This document shows, piece by piece, positions 1-10,699 of a DNA stretch of 64,000 nt. The stretch spans positions 4,526,001 to 4,590,000 of the forward strand of contig NZ_CP011807.3 in assembly GCF_001029105.3 (NCBI RefSeq). The letters are read 5' to 3'. The stretch is from Pandoraea faecigallinarum. Lineage in GTDB: Bacteria; Pseudomonadota; Gammaproteobacteria; Burkholderiales; Burkholderiaceae. The notes under the pieces were generated by a model. It was not told where the DNA came from and did no database searches. It saw only the letters and a list, made by a program, of their open reading frames with translations. The number at the start of each line of letters is the position of its first letter. Position 1 is the stretch's first letter. The position numbers and the translations under genes are program-made.

Positions 1-432
1 GGCCTGCCGTTGCTCACGCCCGAGGCACTACGCCGCATGGTGGAACTCGCAACGTATCTCGCGGTCAGCGACTACGAAGCCAAGCTCCTCTGCACGAAGA
101 CCGGAATGTCGATGGAAGACCTCCAGTCGCGTGTCGAGGCACTTGTCGTCACGCGCGGAGAACACGGGGCCCAGATCTTCGCCGGCGGCAAGCAACACGA
201 CATTCCTGCCGTGACCGCCAAGCGTGTCGTCGACCCCACGGGGTGCGGCGATGCATTCCGTGGCGGTTTGCTCTATGGCATCGAGAAGGGCCTCGAGTGG
301 CCGACCACTGGCCGCCTGGCCAGTCTGATGGGTTCGCTCAAGATCGCCGAGCAGGGCTCGCAGACATATGCACCCACGCGCTCGGACATCGAAGCGCAAT
401 ATGAAGAAGCGTTCGGCCACCGCTTCGAATGA
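1..432 (+). CDS. PfkB-family carbohydrate kinase, C-terminal part (5' end outside window)
   Basis: The reading frame is open from the first base, so the gene starts upstream of the window; about 143 residues are visible. The PfkB/ribokinase signature DPTGCGDAFRGG lies at about residues 77-88 of the visible part; in this family it carries the catalytic aspartate and the anion hole that binds the ATP phosphates. The protein should phosphorylate a sugar or nucleoside in the cytoplasm, but the substrate lid is not in view, so substrate (ribose, fructose or adenosine type) cannot be assigned. The stop lies 19 bp before the next start on the same strand, which suggests co-transcription with the following lipoprotein gene. 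Confidence 0.85.
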   Translation, partial: GLPLLTPEALRRMVELATYLAVSDYEAKLLCTKTGMSMEDLQSRVEALVVTRGEHGAQIFAGGKQHDIPAVTAKRVVDPTGCGDAFRGGLLYGIEKGLEWPTTGRLASLMGSLKIAEQGSQTYAPTRSDIEAQYEEAFGHRFE

Positions 433-451
433 TTTAAGGAAAGACACAACG

Positions 452-931
452 ATGGCACGACTCACCACACCGCTCATCATCCTCGCCGCTGCGGCGTCGC
501 TCTCGCTGTCCGCCTGCACGGCGTTCGGTCCGAGCAACTCGGCAAGCGTCTACAGCAGCCGTCAGGCCCAACGCGAACAAGTGGTTCGCATGGGCACGGT
601 CGAATCGGTTCGCCCGGTCACGATCGACAGCAGCAACGGTGACCCGGGCATTCTCGGTATCGCGGGCGGCGGCGCGCTGGGCGCTATCGGCGGTAGTGCC
701 ATCGGTGGCGGGCGCGGTTCGATCGCGACGGGTATCGTCGGCGGTCTGCTCGGTGCGGTGGCTGGTCAGGCTATCGAGAGCCGCATGAGCAAGAAGGCCG
801 GTCTGGAGATCACCGTGCGACTCGATAACGGCGAGTTGCGCGCGATCACGCAGGACGCCGACGAAGCGTTCCAGCCGGGCCAGCGCGTGCGCCTGCTCTC
901 GAGCGGCGGTGTGACACGTGTGACGCACTGA
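452..931 (+). CDS. glycine-zipper 2TM-domain outer-membrane lipoprotein
   Basis: 159 residues. The N-terminus is a lipoprotein signal peptide with a hydrophobic stretch and lipobox LSAC at about residues 18-21, so the mature protein should be lipidated on Cys21. Residues about 65-105 are very rich in Gly/Ala/Ile (GGGALGAIGG, GGLLGAVAG), the pattern of the glycine-zipper 2TM (Rick_17kDa/SlyB-like) family. A hydrophilic C-terminal domain of about 45 residues follows. I chose ATG 452 over upstream in-frame codons because it is preceded by an AAGGAAA ribosome-binding site and begins the signal peptide. The exact function is unknown; family members are envelope-integrity lipoproteins. Confidence 0.85.
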   Translation: MARLTTPLIILAAAASLSLSACTAFGPSNSASVYSSRQAQREQVVRMGTVESVRPVTIDSSNGDPGILGIAGGGALGAIGGSAIGGGRGSIATGIVGGLLGAVAGQAIESRMSKKAGLEITVRLDNGELRAITQDADEAFQPGQRVRLLSSGGVTRVTH

Positions 932-993
932 GTCGCGACGCGGTCCTGACGCCACGGGCGGCTTCGGTCGCCCGTTTTCGTTTTCGCATGAAA

Positions 994-1029
994 AAACCCG
1001 CCGTGACGATCGCTCATCACAGCGGGTTT
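994..1029. terminator. bidirectional intrinsic terminator
   Basis: Inverted repeat AAACCCGC / GCGGGTTT (994-1001 and 1022-1029) with an A-run on the left and a short T-run on the right. It lies between two convergent genes, the glycine-zipper lipoprotein (+) and the H1-like gene (-). Confidence 0.75.
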
Positions 1030-1095
1030 CGGATCGAGTAGCCCTACTCGATCAGCAGACACCTAAGTGCCTTGGTTCCTGCATCGGCACTCGGA

Positions 1096-1734
1096 TTACG
1101 GACGGCTGCCAGTCGGGAACGGCCATGCCGCTGCCGGGTTCAGCGTCGTCTTTGCAGCTGCGGGTGCTGCGGCCGGTGCTGCGGGAGCAGCGGGCTTGGC
1201 AGCAACCTTCTTCGCGGCCGGTTTCTTGGCAGCGGGCTTCTTCGCAGCGGCCGGCTTCGCGGCAGCCTTCTTGGCGGCCGGCTTCTTGGCAGCAACCTTC
1301 TTCGCAGCAGGCTTGGCAGCGGCCTTCTTCGCAGCCGGCTTCTTGGCTGCGACAGCCTTCTTGGCGGCCGGCTTCTTGGCGGCAACCTTCTTCACTGCTG
1401 CCTTCTTGGCGGCCGGCTTCTTGGCGGCGACCTTCTTCACTGCTGCCTTCTTGGCGGCCGGCTTCTTGGCGGCGACCTTCTTCACTGCTGCCTTCTTGGC
1501 GACCGGCTTCTTGGCGGCGACCTTCTTCACTGCTGCCTTCTTGGCGACCGGCTTCTTGGCGGCAACCTTCTTCGCTGCCGGCTTCTTCGCGGCAACAGCC
1601 TTCTTCGCTGCCGGCTTCTTGGCAGCCACAGCCTTCTTGGCGACCGGCTTCTTGGCAGCCGCAGCCTTCTTCGCTACCGGCTTCTTGGCAACAGCCTTCT
1701 TTGCTGCGGGTTTTTTCTTAGCAGTAGTAGCCAT
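1096..1734 (-). CDS. histone H1-like lysine/alanine-rich DNA-binding protein
   Basis: 212 residues, almost entirely Ala, Lys, Pro and Val, arranged as KKPAAKK/KKPVAKK units like the C-terminal tail of eukaryotic histone H1. It should bind DNA non-specifically as a nucleoid-associated protein. The C-terminus breaks the pattern and ends in [13 protein letters not shown], a motif I associate with Burkholderiales H1-like proteins. Four 15-residue units occur in perfect register at residues 57-116. ATG 1734 is preceded by AAGGAG at a 9-nt spacing; an in-frame GTG lies directly before it. The gene is monocistronic with an upstream region of about 750 bp. The repeats make its length prone to change between strains. 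Confidence 0.9.
   Translation of the reverse strand: MATTAKKKPAAKKAVAKKPVAKKAAAAKKPVAKKAVAAKKPAAKKAVAAKKPAAKKVAAKKPVAKKAAVKKVAAKKPVAKKAAVKKVAAKKPAAKKAAVKKVAAKKPAAKKAAVKKVAAKKPAAKKAVAAKKPAAKKAAAKPAAKKVAAKKPAAKKAAAKPAAAKKPAAKKPAAKKVAAKPAAPAAPAAAPAAAKTTLNPAAAWPFPTGSRP
1387..1566 (-). repeat. four tandem 45-bp repeats inside the H1-like gene
   Basis: Four consecutive in-frame 45-bp units encode [15 protein letters not shown] (twice) then [15 protein letters not shown] (twice). The units differ at few bases, mainly GCG/GTC at one Ala/Val codon and a GCC/GTT-type third-base change, which suggests recent expansion by slippage or unequal exchange. Confidence 0.85.
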
Positions 1735-1737
1735 CAC

Positions 1738-2485
1738 ATTACTCCTTAACGTGAAAGATCACTCAAACGAAACTACCTGAGAAGGAAACCCGACCACCGT
1801 GCGGGAACCGCCGGCGAGCGGGCTATTCATCGGCGTACGCATCGGACTTCGACGGCTTACGCTAATGAATTCGGCGCTGCGCGCATGACGCTGACCGTGT
1901 GTGGCCACGCGCGCAAAAAAATTGCCGGCGACATTGCCGCCAGCAATTCGATTGTCTTGAGAAAGGGGGATCGCCAGATTCTTCGGGGGGTAGCTTGCCT
2001 GTCCCGTCATCGGGATGGAGGAGATTGCGATAGCGGATAAGCGATACTGCTTGCTATGCACCAAGGTTTTTACGCTCCGTAACTACCAGCTCTCTGTCGC
2101 GGGAGGAAAGCAGTGAGTGCTTTCGTGTGTTCATCGAGACTGCAATTTATTTGAGCGAATAATAATTCTTTTGTGATGCGATGTTAATACTTTGCGCGCA
2201 AAAAAGCGCACATCAATCGTAACGAAGAAGTCAATCTGTTGTATTTGATGCACATCACACTCGCATGTCGATGCGTGCGATGCGTTCGTCGGGAGGCAAC
2301 TGCAACGTGCGAGTGAGGATGATGTGCGTGGTCGGTGCCACGTCTTCGACGGCTCGTTGCGTCAGTCACGCGTGCAACGCACGCACGCACCATCCTCTCG
2401 AAACCCGCATGGATGCTCGCATTGCACAGGGCACCCATTTTTCACTCGGCGCACAGCCGGCGCCGGGCGAGCACTGCGCGAGTGC
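1738..2485. other. long intergenic region between the H1-like gene and nrdB
   Basis: About 750 bp with no convincing gene. The stretch at about 2140-2240 is clearly more AT-rich than the surroundings and holds TTTGCGCGCAAA at about 2194. It should contain the H1-like gene's promoter and the 3' end of the nrdB transcript. The short frames here lack ribosome-binding sites and a recognisable composition, so I call none. Confidence 0.5.
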
Positions 2486-3610
2486 TTAGTCCCAGCTCAG
2501 TGCGCCACCGGTCTGGTACTCGATCACTCGCGTTTCGAAGAAGTTGCGCTCCTTCTTCAAGTCGATCATCTCGCTCATCCAGGGGAACGGATTTTCTTCG
2601 TTCGGGTAGAGCGCTTCGAGACCGATTTGCGCGCAGCGACGATTCGCGATGAAGCGCAGATAGCTCTTGAACATGCCCGCGTTCAGGCCGAGCACACCGC
2701 GCGGCATCGTATCTTCGGCGTAGCGATACTCAAGTTCGACGGCCTTCTGGAACAGCCCGCGAATCTCTTCGCGGAACTCCGGCGTCCACAGGTTCGGGTT
2801 TTCCAGCTTCACCTGGTTGATCAGGTCAATGCCGAAATTGCAGTGCATCGACTCGTCGCGCAAGATGTATTGATACTGCTCCGCAGCACCGGTCATCTTG
2901 TTCTGACGGCCGAGCGCCAGAATCTGCGTGAAGCCCACGTAGAAGAACAGACCTTCCATGATGCAGGCAAACACGATCAGCGAGCGCAGCAGTTTCTGGT
3001 CAGCTTCCTGCGTACCCGTCTTGAACTCCGGATCGGCCACCACTTCGATGAACGGCAGCAGGAATTCGTCCTTGTCGCGAATCGACGGCACTTCGTGATA
3101 CGCGTTGAAGATCTCGGCTTCGTCCAGGCCCAGACTCTCGACGATGTACTGGTAAGCGTGCGTGTGAATCGCCTCTTCGAACGCCTGACGCAGCAGGAAC
3201 TGACGGCACTCCGGCGCGGTGATGTGGCGATAGGTGCCCAGCACGATGTTGTTCGCGGCGAGCGAGTCGGCCGTCACGAAGAAGCCGAGGTTGCGCTTGA
3301 TGATGCGGCGCTCGTCTTCCGTCAGACCGTTCGGGTCCTTCCAGAGGGCGATGTCGCGCGACATGTTGATTTCCTGCGGCATCCAGTGGTTCGCGCAACC
3401 GGCCAGGTACTTTTCCCATGCCCACTTGTATTTGAACGGCACCAACTGGTTCACGTCCGTCGTGCCATTGATCACGCGCTTGTCGGAGGCGCTCACGCGG
3501 CGCGTCGACTGCGAGGCGATCGTGTGCGGCGTGTTGTCTTGCGTGCCCAGAATGTTCGAAGCAGGAGCAGCGGGCTTGGCGGTAGTGGTGTCTTCTTCCC
3601 AGTTAAGCAT
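2486..3610 (-). CDS. nrdB: ribonucleoside-diphosphate reductase class Ia, beta subunit
   Basis: 374 residues, the normal length for R2. It houses the diiron centre and tyrosyl radical that start reduction of ribonucleoside diphosphates in NrdA. Diiron-ligand motifs are visible: [12 protein letters not shown] (Glu and His ligands with the nearby radical tyrosine) at about residues 147-158 and [12 protein letters not shown] at about 235-246. The C-terminal tail, which docks on NrdA, is present. It is transcribed separately from nrdA: 1.7 kb and an oppositely oriented gene lie between them. Its own NrdR boxes lie about 310 bp upstream, so it has a long leader. No strong ribosome-binding site precedes the ATG. 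Confidence 0.97.
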   Translation of the reverse strand: MLNWEEDTTTAKPAAPASNILGTQDNTPHTIASQSTRRVSASDKRVINGTTDVNQLVPFKYKWAWEKYLAGCANHWMPQEINMSRDIALWKDPNGLTEDERRIIKRNLGFFVTADSLAANNIVLGTYRHITAPECRQFLLRQAFEEAIHTHAYQYIVESLGLDEAEIFNAYHEVPSIRDKDEFLLPFIEVVADPEFKTGTQEADQKLLRSLIVFACIMEGLFFYVGFTQILALGRQNKMTGAAEQYQYILRDESMHCNFGIDLINQVKLENPNLWTPEFREEIRGLFQKAVELEYRYAEDTMPRGVLGLNAGMFKSYLRFIANRRCAQIGLEALYPNEENPFPWMSEMIDLKKERNFFETRVIEYQTGGALSWD

Positions 3611-3726
3611 AGGGTCTCGGTCCGTTCAGGTTGATGCGATACACGCCCCGGGGCGCGCATCGCCGAAGTGACAGATCAGCCGTTCGCGTGCGAAGGCCGA
3701 CGAAAAAATTGCCGATAGTGCAGCCG

Positions 3727-3855
3727 TCAACTTGACGATGACGACGAAAAATCCGCTGAAGGTAAAGCCTGGTATTGGGGGTGAAGCAGATTCGCTTTCG
3801 CGCTGGTTTGAACGATGATGCCGGTGCGGGAGTTGGTGTCTCTGTCTTGCAACAT
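3727..3855 (-). CDS. candidate 42-residue leader ORF upstream of nrdB
   Basis: A small ORF lies between the NrdR boxes and nrdB. It has ATG at 3855 (a second ATG is directly upstream at 3858), a strong Shine-Dalgarno GGGAGG at 3861-3866, and a TGA stop at 3727. The peptide starts MLQDRDTNSRTGIIVQTSAK and ends in a run of six serines. It is hydrophilic, without a signal peptide or membrane segment, and I do not recognise it. The stop is 116 nt before the nrdB start. It could be a leader peptide affecting nrdB translation, an independent microprotein, or chance. The strong ribosome-binding site in an otherwise empty leader is the main support. Confidence 0.35.
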   Translation of the reverse strand: MLQDRDTNSRTGIIVQTSAKANLLHPQYQALPSADFSSSSSS

Positions 3856-3923
3856 CATGACCTCCCGACGTCGATCGAATGACTCCAATTTAGCACAATA
3901 CCGTCACTCATTCCAGTGCATCG

Positions 3924-3970
3924 ATACTACATATTGTGTCAAGCGATGCACCCACCACAATACATAGTGT
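3924..3970 (-). promoter_or_regulatory. paired NrdR boxes and promoter region of nrdB
   Basis: Two imperfect palindromes match the NrdR box consensus (ACACTATATATAGTGT): ATACTACATATTGTGT at 3924-3939 and CCACAATACATAGTGT at 3955-3970. Their centres are 31 bp apart, three helical turns, which is the known arrangement for the NrdR repressor. A TTGACA hexamer on the minus strand (3942-3937) overlaps the nrdB-proximal box. The epimerase gene starts about 215 bp to the other side, but nrdB is the expected target. Confidence 0.85.
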
Positions 3971-4185
3971 TTTCGAGTATCCCGCACACATTGACACTCC
4001 GGCCTTGCGGGATCGGCATCTTGCCATGAAACGGCAGTGCGCGACAGCGTTTGCAGTGCATCAAAATGACGCGCGCCCGCATTGGCGTATCCTGTGCGGC
4101 AGGCGTCACGACGCAGGAGCGGAGCGACAGATTCCGGCAAGCGCCACCTCACCATCTCTCGACGCCGATGAAGGAGATACCGACG

Positions 4186-5157
4186 ATGACACCCTCAGGC
4201 GCAGACGGCGCGCGGCACCCGGCCGGCCAACCGGGTTCGGCACCCCTCACCCCCGCCATTCTCACGCCCGGCAAGCCGGTTCGCCTCACCAGAGGCGCGC
4301 TCATCGCGGAGGTGCAGCCCGGCTGCGGTGCCCGCCTCTCGCGACTGGCGCGGCGCGACACGCGCGGCGATCTGTTCGACTACCTCGTGCCGCTCGGCAC
4401 CGAGCCATTCTCCTCCGACGAATGGCCCAAAGCCGGTGCGTTCCCGATGCTGCCGTATACCAATATGTTGCGCGACGACACGCTGCACTGGCGCGAGCGC
4501 ACCATCGTCGTACACGAGGCGCCGGTCGCCTCCAGCTCGCTGCATGGCTGGGGACTGCGGCGCGAATGGGAAGTCGTGGACGAAAGCACGCATTGCTGCG
4601 TGCTGCAACTCGACTGTCCCGCCCAGCCAGCGTGGCCCTGGCACTATCAGGCGTATCTGTCGACCACGCTCGACGAGCACGGCATCGACATGCAGCTTTC
4701 ACTGACCAACCTCTCGGCGCAGGAGATGCCCGCAGGACTCGGCCTGCATCCGTATTTCCGCTGGCCGGCAGGTGCACGTCTGACGTTCGAATCCGAGGCG
4801 CTCTGGCGTTCGCCGTCCGAGGACATCCGCTGGCCCAGCGAGCAGCGTGTACACGTCGGGCCGATGGAAGTGGTATCGGTCGGCGGCGGTCTCGATACCG
4901 GCGGACGCTCGACCTGGTTCGCCGAAGTACCCGCCGAGTCGGGACGCTTCGAAGCCCGCATCGAGTACGCGGGCGGCTTGCGTTCTGCCACCGTACGCAG
5001 CGACGACGCCACGTGGCTCGTATTGCACTCCCCCCCCGGGCGCCCTTATCTGTGCCTCGAACCGTCCACCCATCGTGTCGGCGAGTTCGATGACGATCAC
5101 GTCGTGCTCGGCCACGGCCAGACGCTCGACCTGTCGATGCGCATCGATCTGGCCTGA
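4186..5157 (+). CDS. aldose 1-epimerase family protein (galactose mutarotase-like)
   Basis: 323 residues of the GalM-like beta-sandwich fold. It should interconvert alpha and beta anomers of an aldose or a related sugar in the cytoplasm. Family hallmarks are GLHPYFRW at about residues 184-191 (catalytic-type His) and a C-terminal CLEPSTHR segment (catalytic-type Glu). ATG 4186 is chosen because AAGGAG at 4171-4176 sits 9 nt upstream; an earlier ATG at 4168 would place that site inside the gene. It is a single gene running opposite to the nrd genes on both sides. The substrate is not predictable; COG2017-type epimerases are diverse. Confidence 0.8.
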   Translation: MTPSGADGARHPAGQPGSAPLTPAILTPGKPVRLTRGALIAEVQPGCGARLSRLARRDTRGDLFDYLVPLGTEPFSSDEWPKAGAFPMLPYTNMLRDDTLHWRERTIVVHEAPVASSSLHGWGLRREWEVVDESTHCCVLQLDCPAQPAWPWHYQAYLSTTLDEHGIDMQLSLTNLSAQEMPAGLGLHPYFRWPAGARLTFESEALWRSPSEDIRWPSEQRVHVGPMEVVSVGGGLDTGGRSTWFAEVPAESGRFEARIEYAGGLRSATVRSDDATWLVLHSPPGRPYLCLEPSTHRVGEFDDDHVVLGHGQTLDLSMRIDLA

Positions 5158-5199
5158 GCGCCCCACACCACCCTGCGCCGGGCGCAGCGCATCTCCAAG

Positions 5200-5236
5200 A
5201 AAAACCCCGCCGTCCATCGGACAGGCGGGGTTTTTC
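5200..5236. terminator. bidirectional intrinsic terminator
   Basis: Stem AAAAACCCCGCC / GGCGGGGTTTTT around a short loop, with A-run and T-run on either side. It lies between the convergent epimerase (+) and nrdA (-) genes and serves both. Confidence 0.85.
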
Positions 5237-5284
5237 CCGATACGGCGTGCCGCACGTCGAATGCGGCACCGCATCACACCCGGC

Positions 5285-8236
<2,952 letters not shown>

Positions 8237-8473
8237 GTAAAAACTCCCGTTCCAATGAGATGGTGCTGTTAGCGCACTTCCACCAGCGAATACGAAGTAC
8301 CGAGTCGGCAAAAAGTGCGCCCTGGGGGCGCCGATGGAGCGAAGTGCTGAACACCGCACGACCGACGGACGGCCAAGGGTTCGAGGTGTCCGCTGCACGG
8401 CTTTGCTGCTGTACCGCCCCACAAAACGCCGCGGGGCAAGCACGGTATTGATGGATCTTGCTTCCCATCACTG
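8237..8473 (-). other. nrdA 5' leader
   Basis: A leader of about 240 nt between the NrdR boxes and the nrdA start. It contains GC-rich inverted repeats (GCCCCGC / GTGGGGC near 8418-8438 and GCGCCC / GGGCGC near 8318-8332) that could fold in RNA. Short frames cross it, but none has a ribosome-binding site. I do not recognise a known riboswitch class; it lacks the conserved boxes of a cobalamin riboswitch. Confidence 0.4.
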
Positions 8474-8520
8474 ACCACTATATGTAGTGGTCGGTGGCCG
8501 GATTGGCACTAAGTATAGTG
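8474..8520 (-). promoter_or_regulatory. paired NrdR boxes upstream of nrdA
   Basis: Near-perfect palindrome ACCACTATATGTAGTGGT at 8474-8491 and a second box, CACTAAGTATAGTG, at 8507-8520. The centres are 31 bp apart, the same geometry as upstream of nrdB and the spacing expected for cooperative NrdR binding. Confidence 0.88.
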
Positions 8521-8610
8521 GAGATGACGCACTCCGCAAAATCAAAAATTTGTGTCCCGGGAAGGCCCGCGCCGTCTTCGTGTCAAGCAAAACCTGCCCT
8601 TCGGTGAGGG

Positions 8611-9210
8611 TTAATCGTTTGCCTGAAACGGCAACGTTTCGGGTTCCAACGCGGCCATCCGGCGCAACCGCTGCCACTCGAAATGCGGCCCCGGGTCCGT
8701 CTTCCGGCCCGGTGCTATATCGGCATGCCCGGCCACGGCTTGAATCGGATAATGCTCACGCAACACGCGCGTGAGCGCCGCCAGCGTGACGTACTGCGCC
8801 GCGGTAAACGGCAGGTCGTCGGTGCCTTCCATTTCAACGCCGATCGAAAAATCGTTACAGCGCGTGCGCCCCTCGAAGGACGACGCGCCCGCATGCCAGG
8901 CCCGCGCATCGCACGACACGAACTGTTGCAACGCACCATCTCGCCGCACCAGAAAATGCGAGGAGACGTGCACGCCGCGAATCTCATCGAAAAACGGATG
9001 CGCATCGTGATCGAGACGGTTCTGGAAGAACGCGGGAATCTCATTGCCGCCGAACTGCCCTGGCGGCAACGAGATGTTGTGCACGACGAGCAGACCGACC
9101 GGCATGCCCTGCGGGCGAGCGTCGAAATTCGGCGACGGCAGACGCTCGGCTTCCCGTACCCAACCTTCGGGATCGAGCGTGAAGACCGGCAGCGGATCCG
9201 GCGCGTTCAT
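8611..9210 (-). CDS. ampD: 1,6-anhydro-N-acetylmuramyl-L-alanine amidase
   Basis: 199 residues, the usual AmpD length. This cytoplasmic zinc amidase cleaves anhydroMurNAc from the stem peptide during peptidoglycan recycling; its loss often derepresses AmpC beta-lactamase in other bacteria. The Amidase_2 fold shows LLVVHNISLPPG (first zinc His), HVSSHFLVRRDG, and AGHADIAPGRKTDPGPHF (second zinc His and final Asp). ATG 9210 is preceded by GAGGT at good spacing; an upstream start would add 18 arginine-rich residues. No ampR or ampC lies beside it in this window. Confidence 0.93.
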   Translation of the reverse strand: MNAPDPLPVFTLDPEGWVREAERLPSPNFDARPQGMPVGLLVVHNISLPPGQFGGNEIPAFFQNRLDHDAHPFFDEIRGVHVSSHFLVRRDGALQQFVSCDARAWHAGASSFEGRTRCNDFSIGVEMEGTDDLPFTAAQYVTLAALTRVLREHYPIQAVAGHADIAPGRKTDPGPHFEWQRLRRMAALEPETLPFQAND

Positions 9211-9666
9211 GCGCCACCTCGCGCAGGCAACGCGCTTGCGCCGTATCCGGTCAACAGGCAGCACGAGCGGAGCAAAACATTAGGGGACGCAGATGACTGG
9301 GGCATGACGGGCACAGCGAACTCCCGTAGAGCGAGGGGTGGCATTGTAGCCCACTTGGCGTGACGTCGCCGGTGACCGGCCCGGTGCGCGGACCGTCCGG
9401 CAAGTCGACATACGACCAGTGTCACGTGGGGCATCGTCTGAAACAAGCCAAAAAAATAAAAGGAGAATTCCCAAAGAAGAAGCCTCTCGCCGTTCCTGGC
9501 CGAGAGGCTTCCGTGGGCGTGTCCACGCCCGGGGATGGCGCCGCTGTCGTGCCGTGCATCGCCTGCAAGGCACGCACACCATCCCGCGCCGCTCACAGGG
9601 GCGGCGCCAATGGCCGTTGCCGGCCGGTAAAACCCTCTCCCGCACTGACCCCGAGGTCGTCCCCGA
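9211..9666. other. intergenic region without a recognisable gene
   Basis: About 455 bp between ampD and the DUF1269 gene. It holds one terminator-like hairpin (9481-9509) and an A-rich tract at about 9449-9465. No frame here has both a credible start and a recognisable product. Confidence 0.5.
9481..9509 (-). terminator. intrinsic terminator downstream of the DUF1269 gene
   Basis: Perfect 9-bp stem AGCCTCTCG / CGAGAGGCT with an 11-nt loop, followed on the minus strand by a T-rich tract. It lies about 160 bp past the DUF1269 stop. Confidence 0.6.
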
Positions 9667-10185
9667 TCACGGGAACGCCGGGATCGCCGCCTCGACCCCT
9701 TCCATATGGGCCTCGGGGTGGTGTTCCTTGAGCATGTCGCGAATCTCGTCGACGCGGCTCTCGCGCACGTCCACCATCAGCAGGATCATGCCGCGCTCCA
9801 TCGGTTCACGAAACGCCTTGAGCCGCGAGTTCGGTACCGAGACGCCGATCATGCTCGACACCCAGGCGCCGAACAGCGCGCCGAGCGGTGCGGTCACGAT
9901 CATCAGTTCCCACTGGGGACGCGTGCCCACGATGGGGAAAAACGCGGCGACCGCACCGACCGCCAGACCACAGAAGCCGCCGATCACGAGCCCGGCTTCT
10001 GCGCCGTGCACGATATCGGAAGTCTGTAGCAGGTTAGCCTCGTGCAGTCCCTCCAGATCCATTTCGTCACGTGCCATGAAGTGGATGTGACGCTCCTCGA
10101 TACGGGCGAGCAACAAGTCGCTCATCGTGCGCTGGGCACTGGCCAGATCGGGAAGAAGGAAATACATCCGTCTGCGCATTAGCAT
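9667..10185 (-). CDS. DUF1269-type membrane protein
   Basis: 172 residues. The N-terminal half resembles a ferredoxin-like sensor domain (MYFLLPDLASAQRTM). The middle (about residues 60-115) holds two Gly/Ala-rich hydrophobic segments (GLVIGGFCGLAVGAVAAFF and APLGALFGAWVSSMIG), and the C-terminal part returns to a soluble domain ending HHPEAHMEGVEAAIPAFP. This layout matches the DUF1269 family, function unknown. ATG 10185 is preceded by AGGAGG about 8 nt upstream, better than the start seven codons earlier. It appears monocistronic. Confidence 0.75.
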   Translation of the reverse strand: MLMRRRMYFLLPDLASAQRTMSDLLLARIEERHIHFMARDEMDLEGLHEANLLQTSDIVHGAEAGLVIGGFCGLAVGAVAAFFPIVGTRPQWELMIVTAPLGALFGAWVSSMIGVSVPNSRLKAFREPMERGMILLMVDVRESRVDEIRDMLKEHHPEAHMEGVEAAIPAFP

Positions 10186-10396
10186 ATTGCGCCCTCCTGT
10201 CGTCACGCCCTTTCGTTGTCGTTCTTATAGGCGAGGTCGGTAACTGTGTTTTAGTGCATGCGGCAGTCATGCGCAAGCCGCCGCGCCCGTTTGGGCGCCG
10301 GGCGCAAACCACGCAGTCGATGACGGTAGACGAGGAAGATGCGCGATGAGGCACGGCGAGATGCCAACGCTGCGCGGGCGAGCCGCGCAACGGGAC

Positions 10397-10693
10397 TCAG
10401 ACGCGGTGTTCGCGCGCCGCGTACGCCTCGCGATGCGCGGCGCTGCAAAAATGCTTACCGCCCGCACCGGCGACGGACTCGCTCTCGGGCAGATAGGTGT
10501 CGCATTCGCTGCATCGCACCATGCACTCGGCGGGCGGCAGCGACTGACGCGCCGCGGTGCGGCCATCGCCGCCGGGCGACGTGCGCATGCGTTCATTGTG
10601 TTCCGGGCGCCCGGCATTGCGCTTGCGCTCGTTGTGACGCATCCACCACGTCCCGGCAATCAAGAGCAACAGTAACAGCAGGATATTGCGCAT
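10397..10693 (-). CDS. PP0621-family small membrane-anchored protein
   Basis: 98 residues. An N-terminal hydrophobic anchor (residues 2-17, LLLLLLL core) is followed by a basic linker and then a small metal-binding-like module with CSEC (about residues 60-63) and a later FCSAAHREAY, similar to a treble-clef zinc site. It directly follows the CcsA-like gene with a 6-nt gap and is probably co-transcribed with it. The biochemical role is unknown. Confidence 0.7.
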   Translation of the reverse strand: MRNILLLLLLLIAGTWWMRHNERKRNAGRPEHNERMRTSPGGDGRTAARQSLPPAECMVRCSECDTYLPESESVAGAGGKHFCSAAHREAYAAREHRV

Positions 10694-10699
10694 CGCGCT

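Noticed and set aside
1140..1780. Long frames opposite the H1-like gene, rich in Leu/Phe/Gly
   Set aside because: They arise from the repetitive Lys/Ala codons of the real gene on the minus strand.
2265..2489. Open frames in the H1-nrdB intergenic region
   Set aside because: No ribosome-binding site, composition typical of chance frames, no recognisable product.
2324..3634. 436-codon plus-strand frame over nrdB, and similar long frames opposite nrdA, proS, secA and the dcw genes
   Set aside because: Shadow frames caused by high GC; the minus-strand proteins are clearly the known families.
8269..8478. Frames of 69-81 codons in the nrdA leader
   Set aside because: No ribosome-binding site; one overlaps the nrdA start out of frame.
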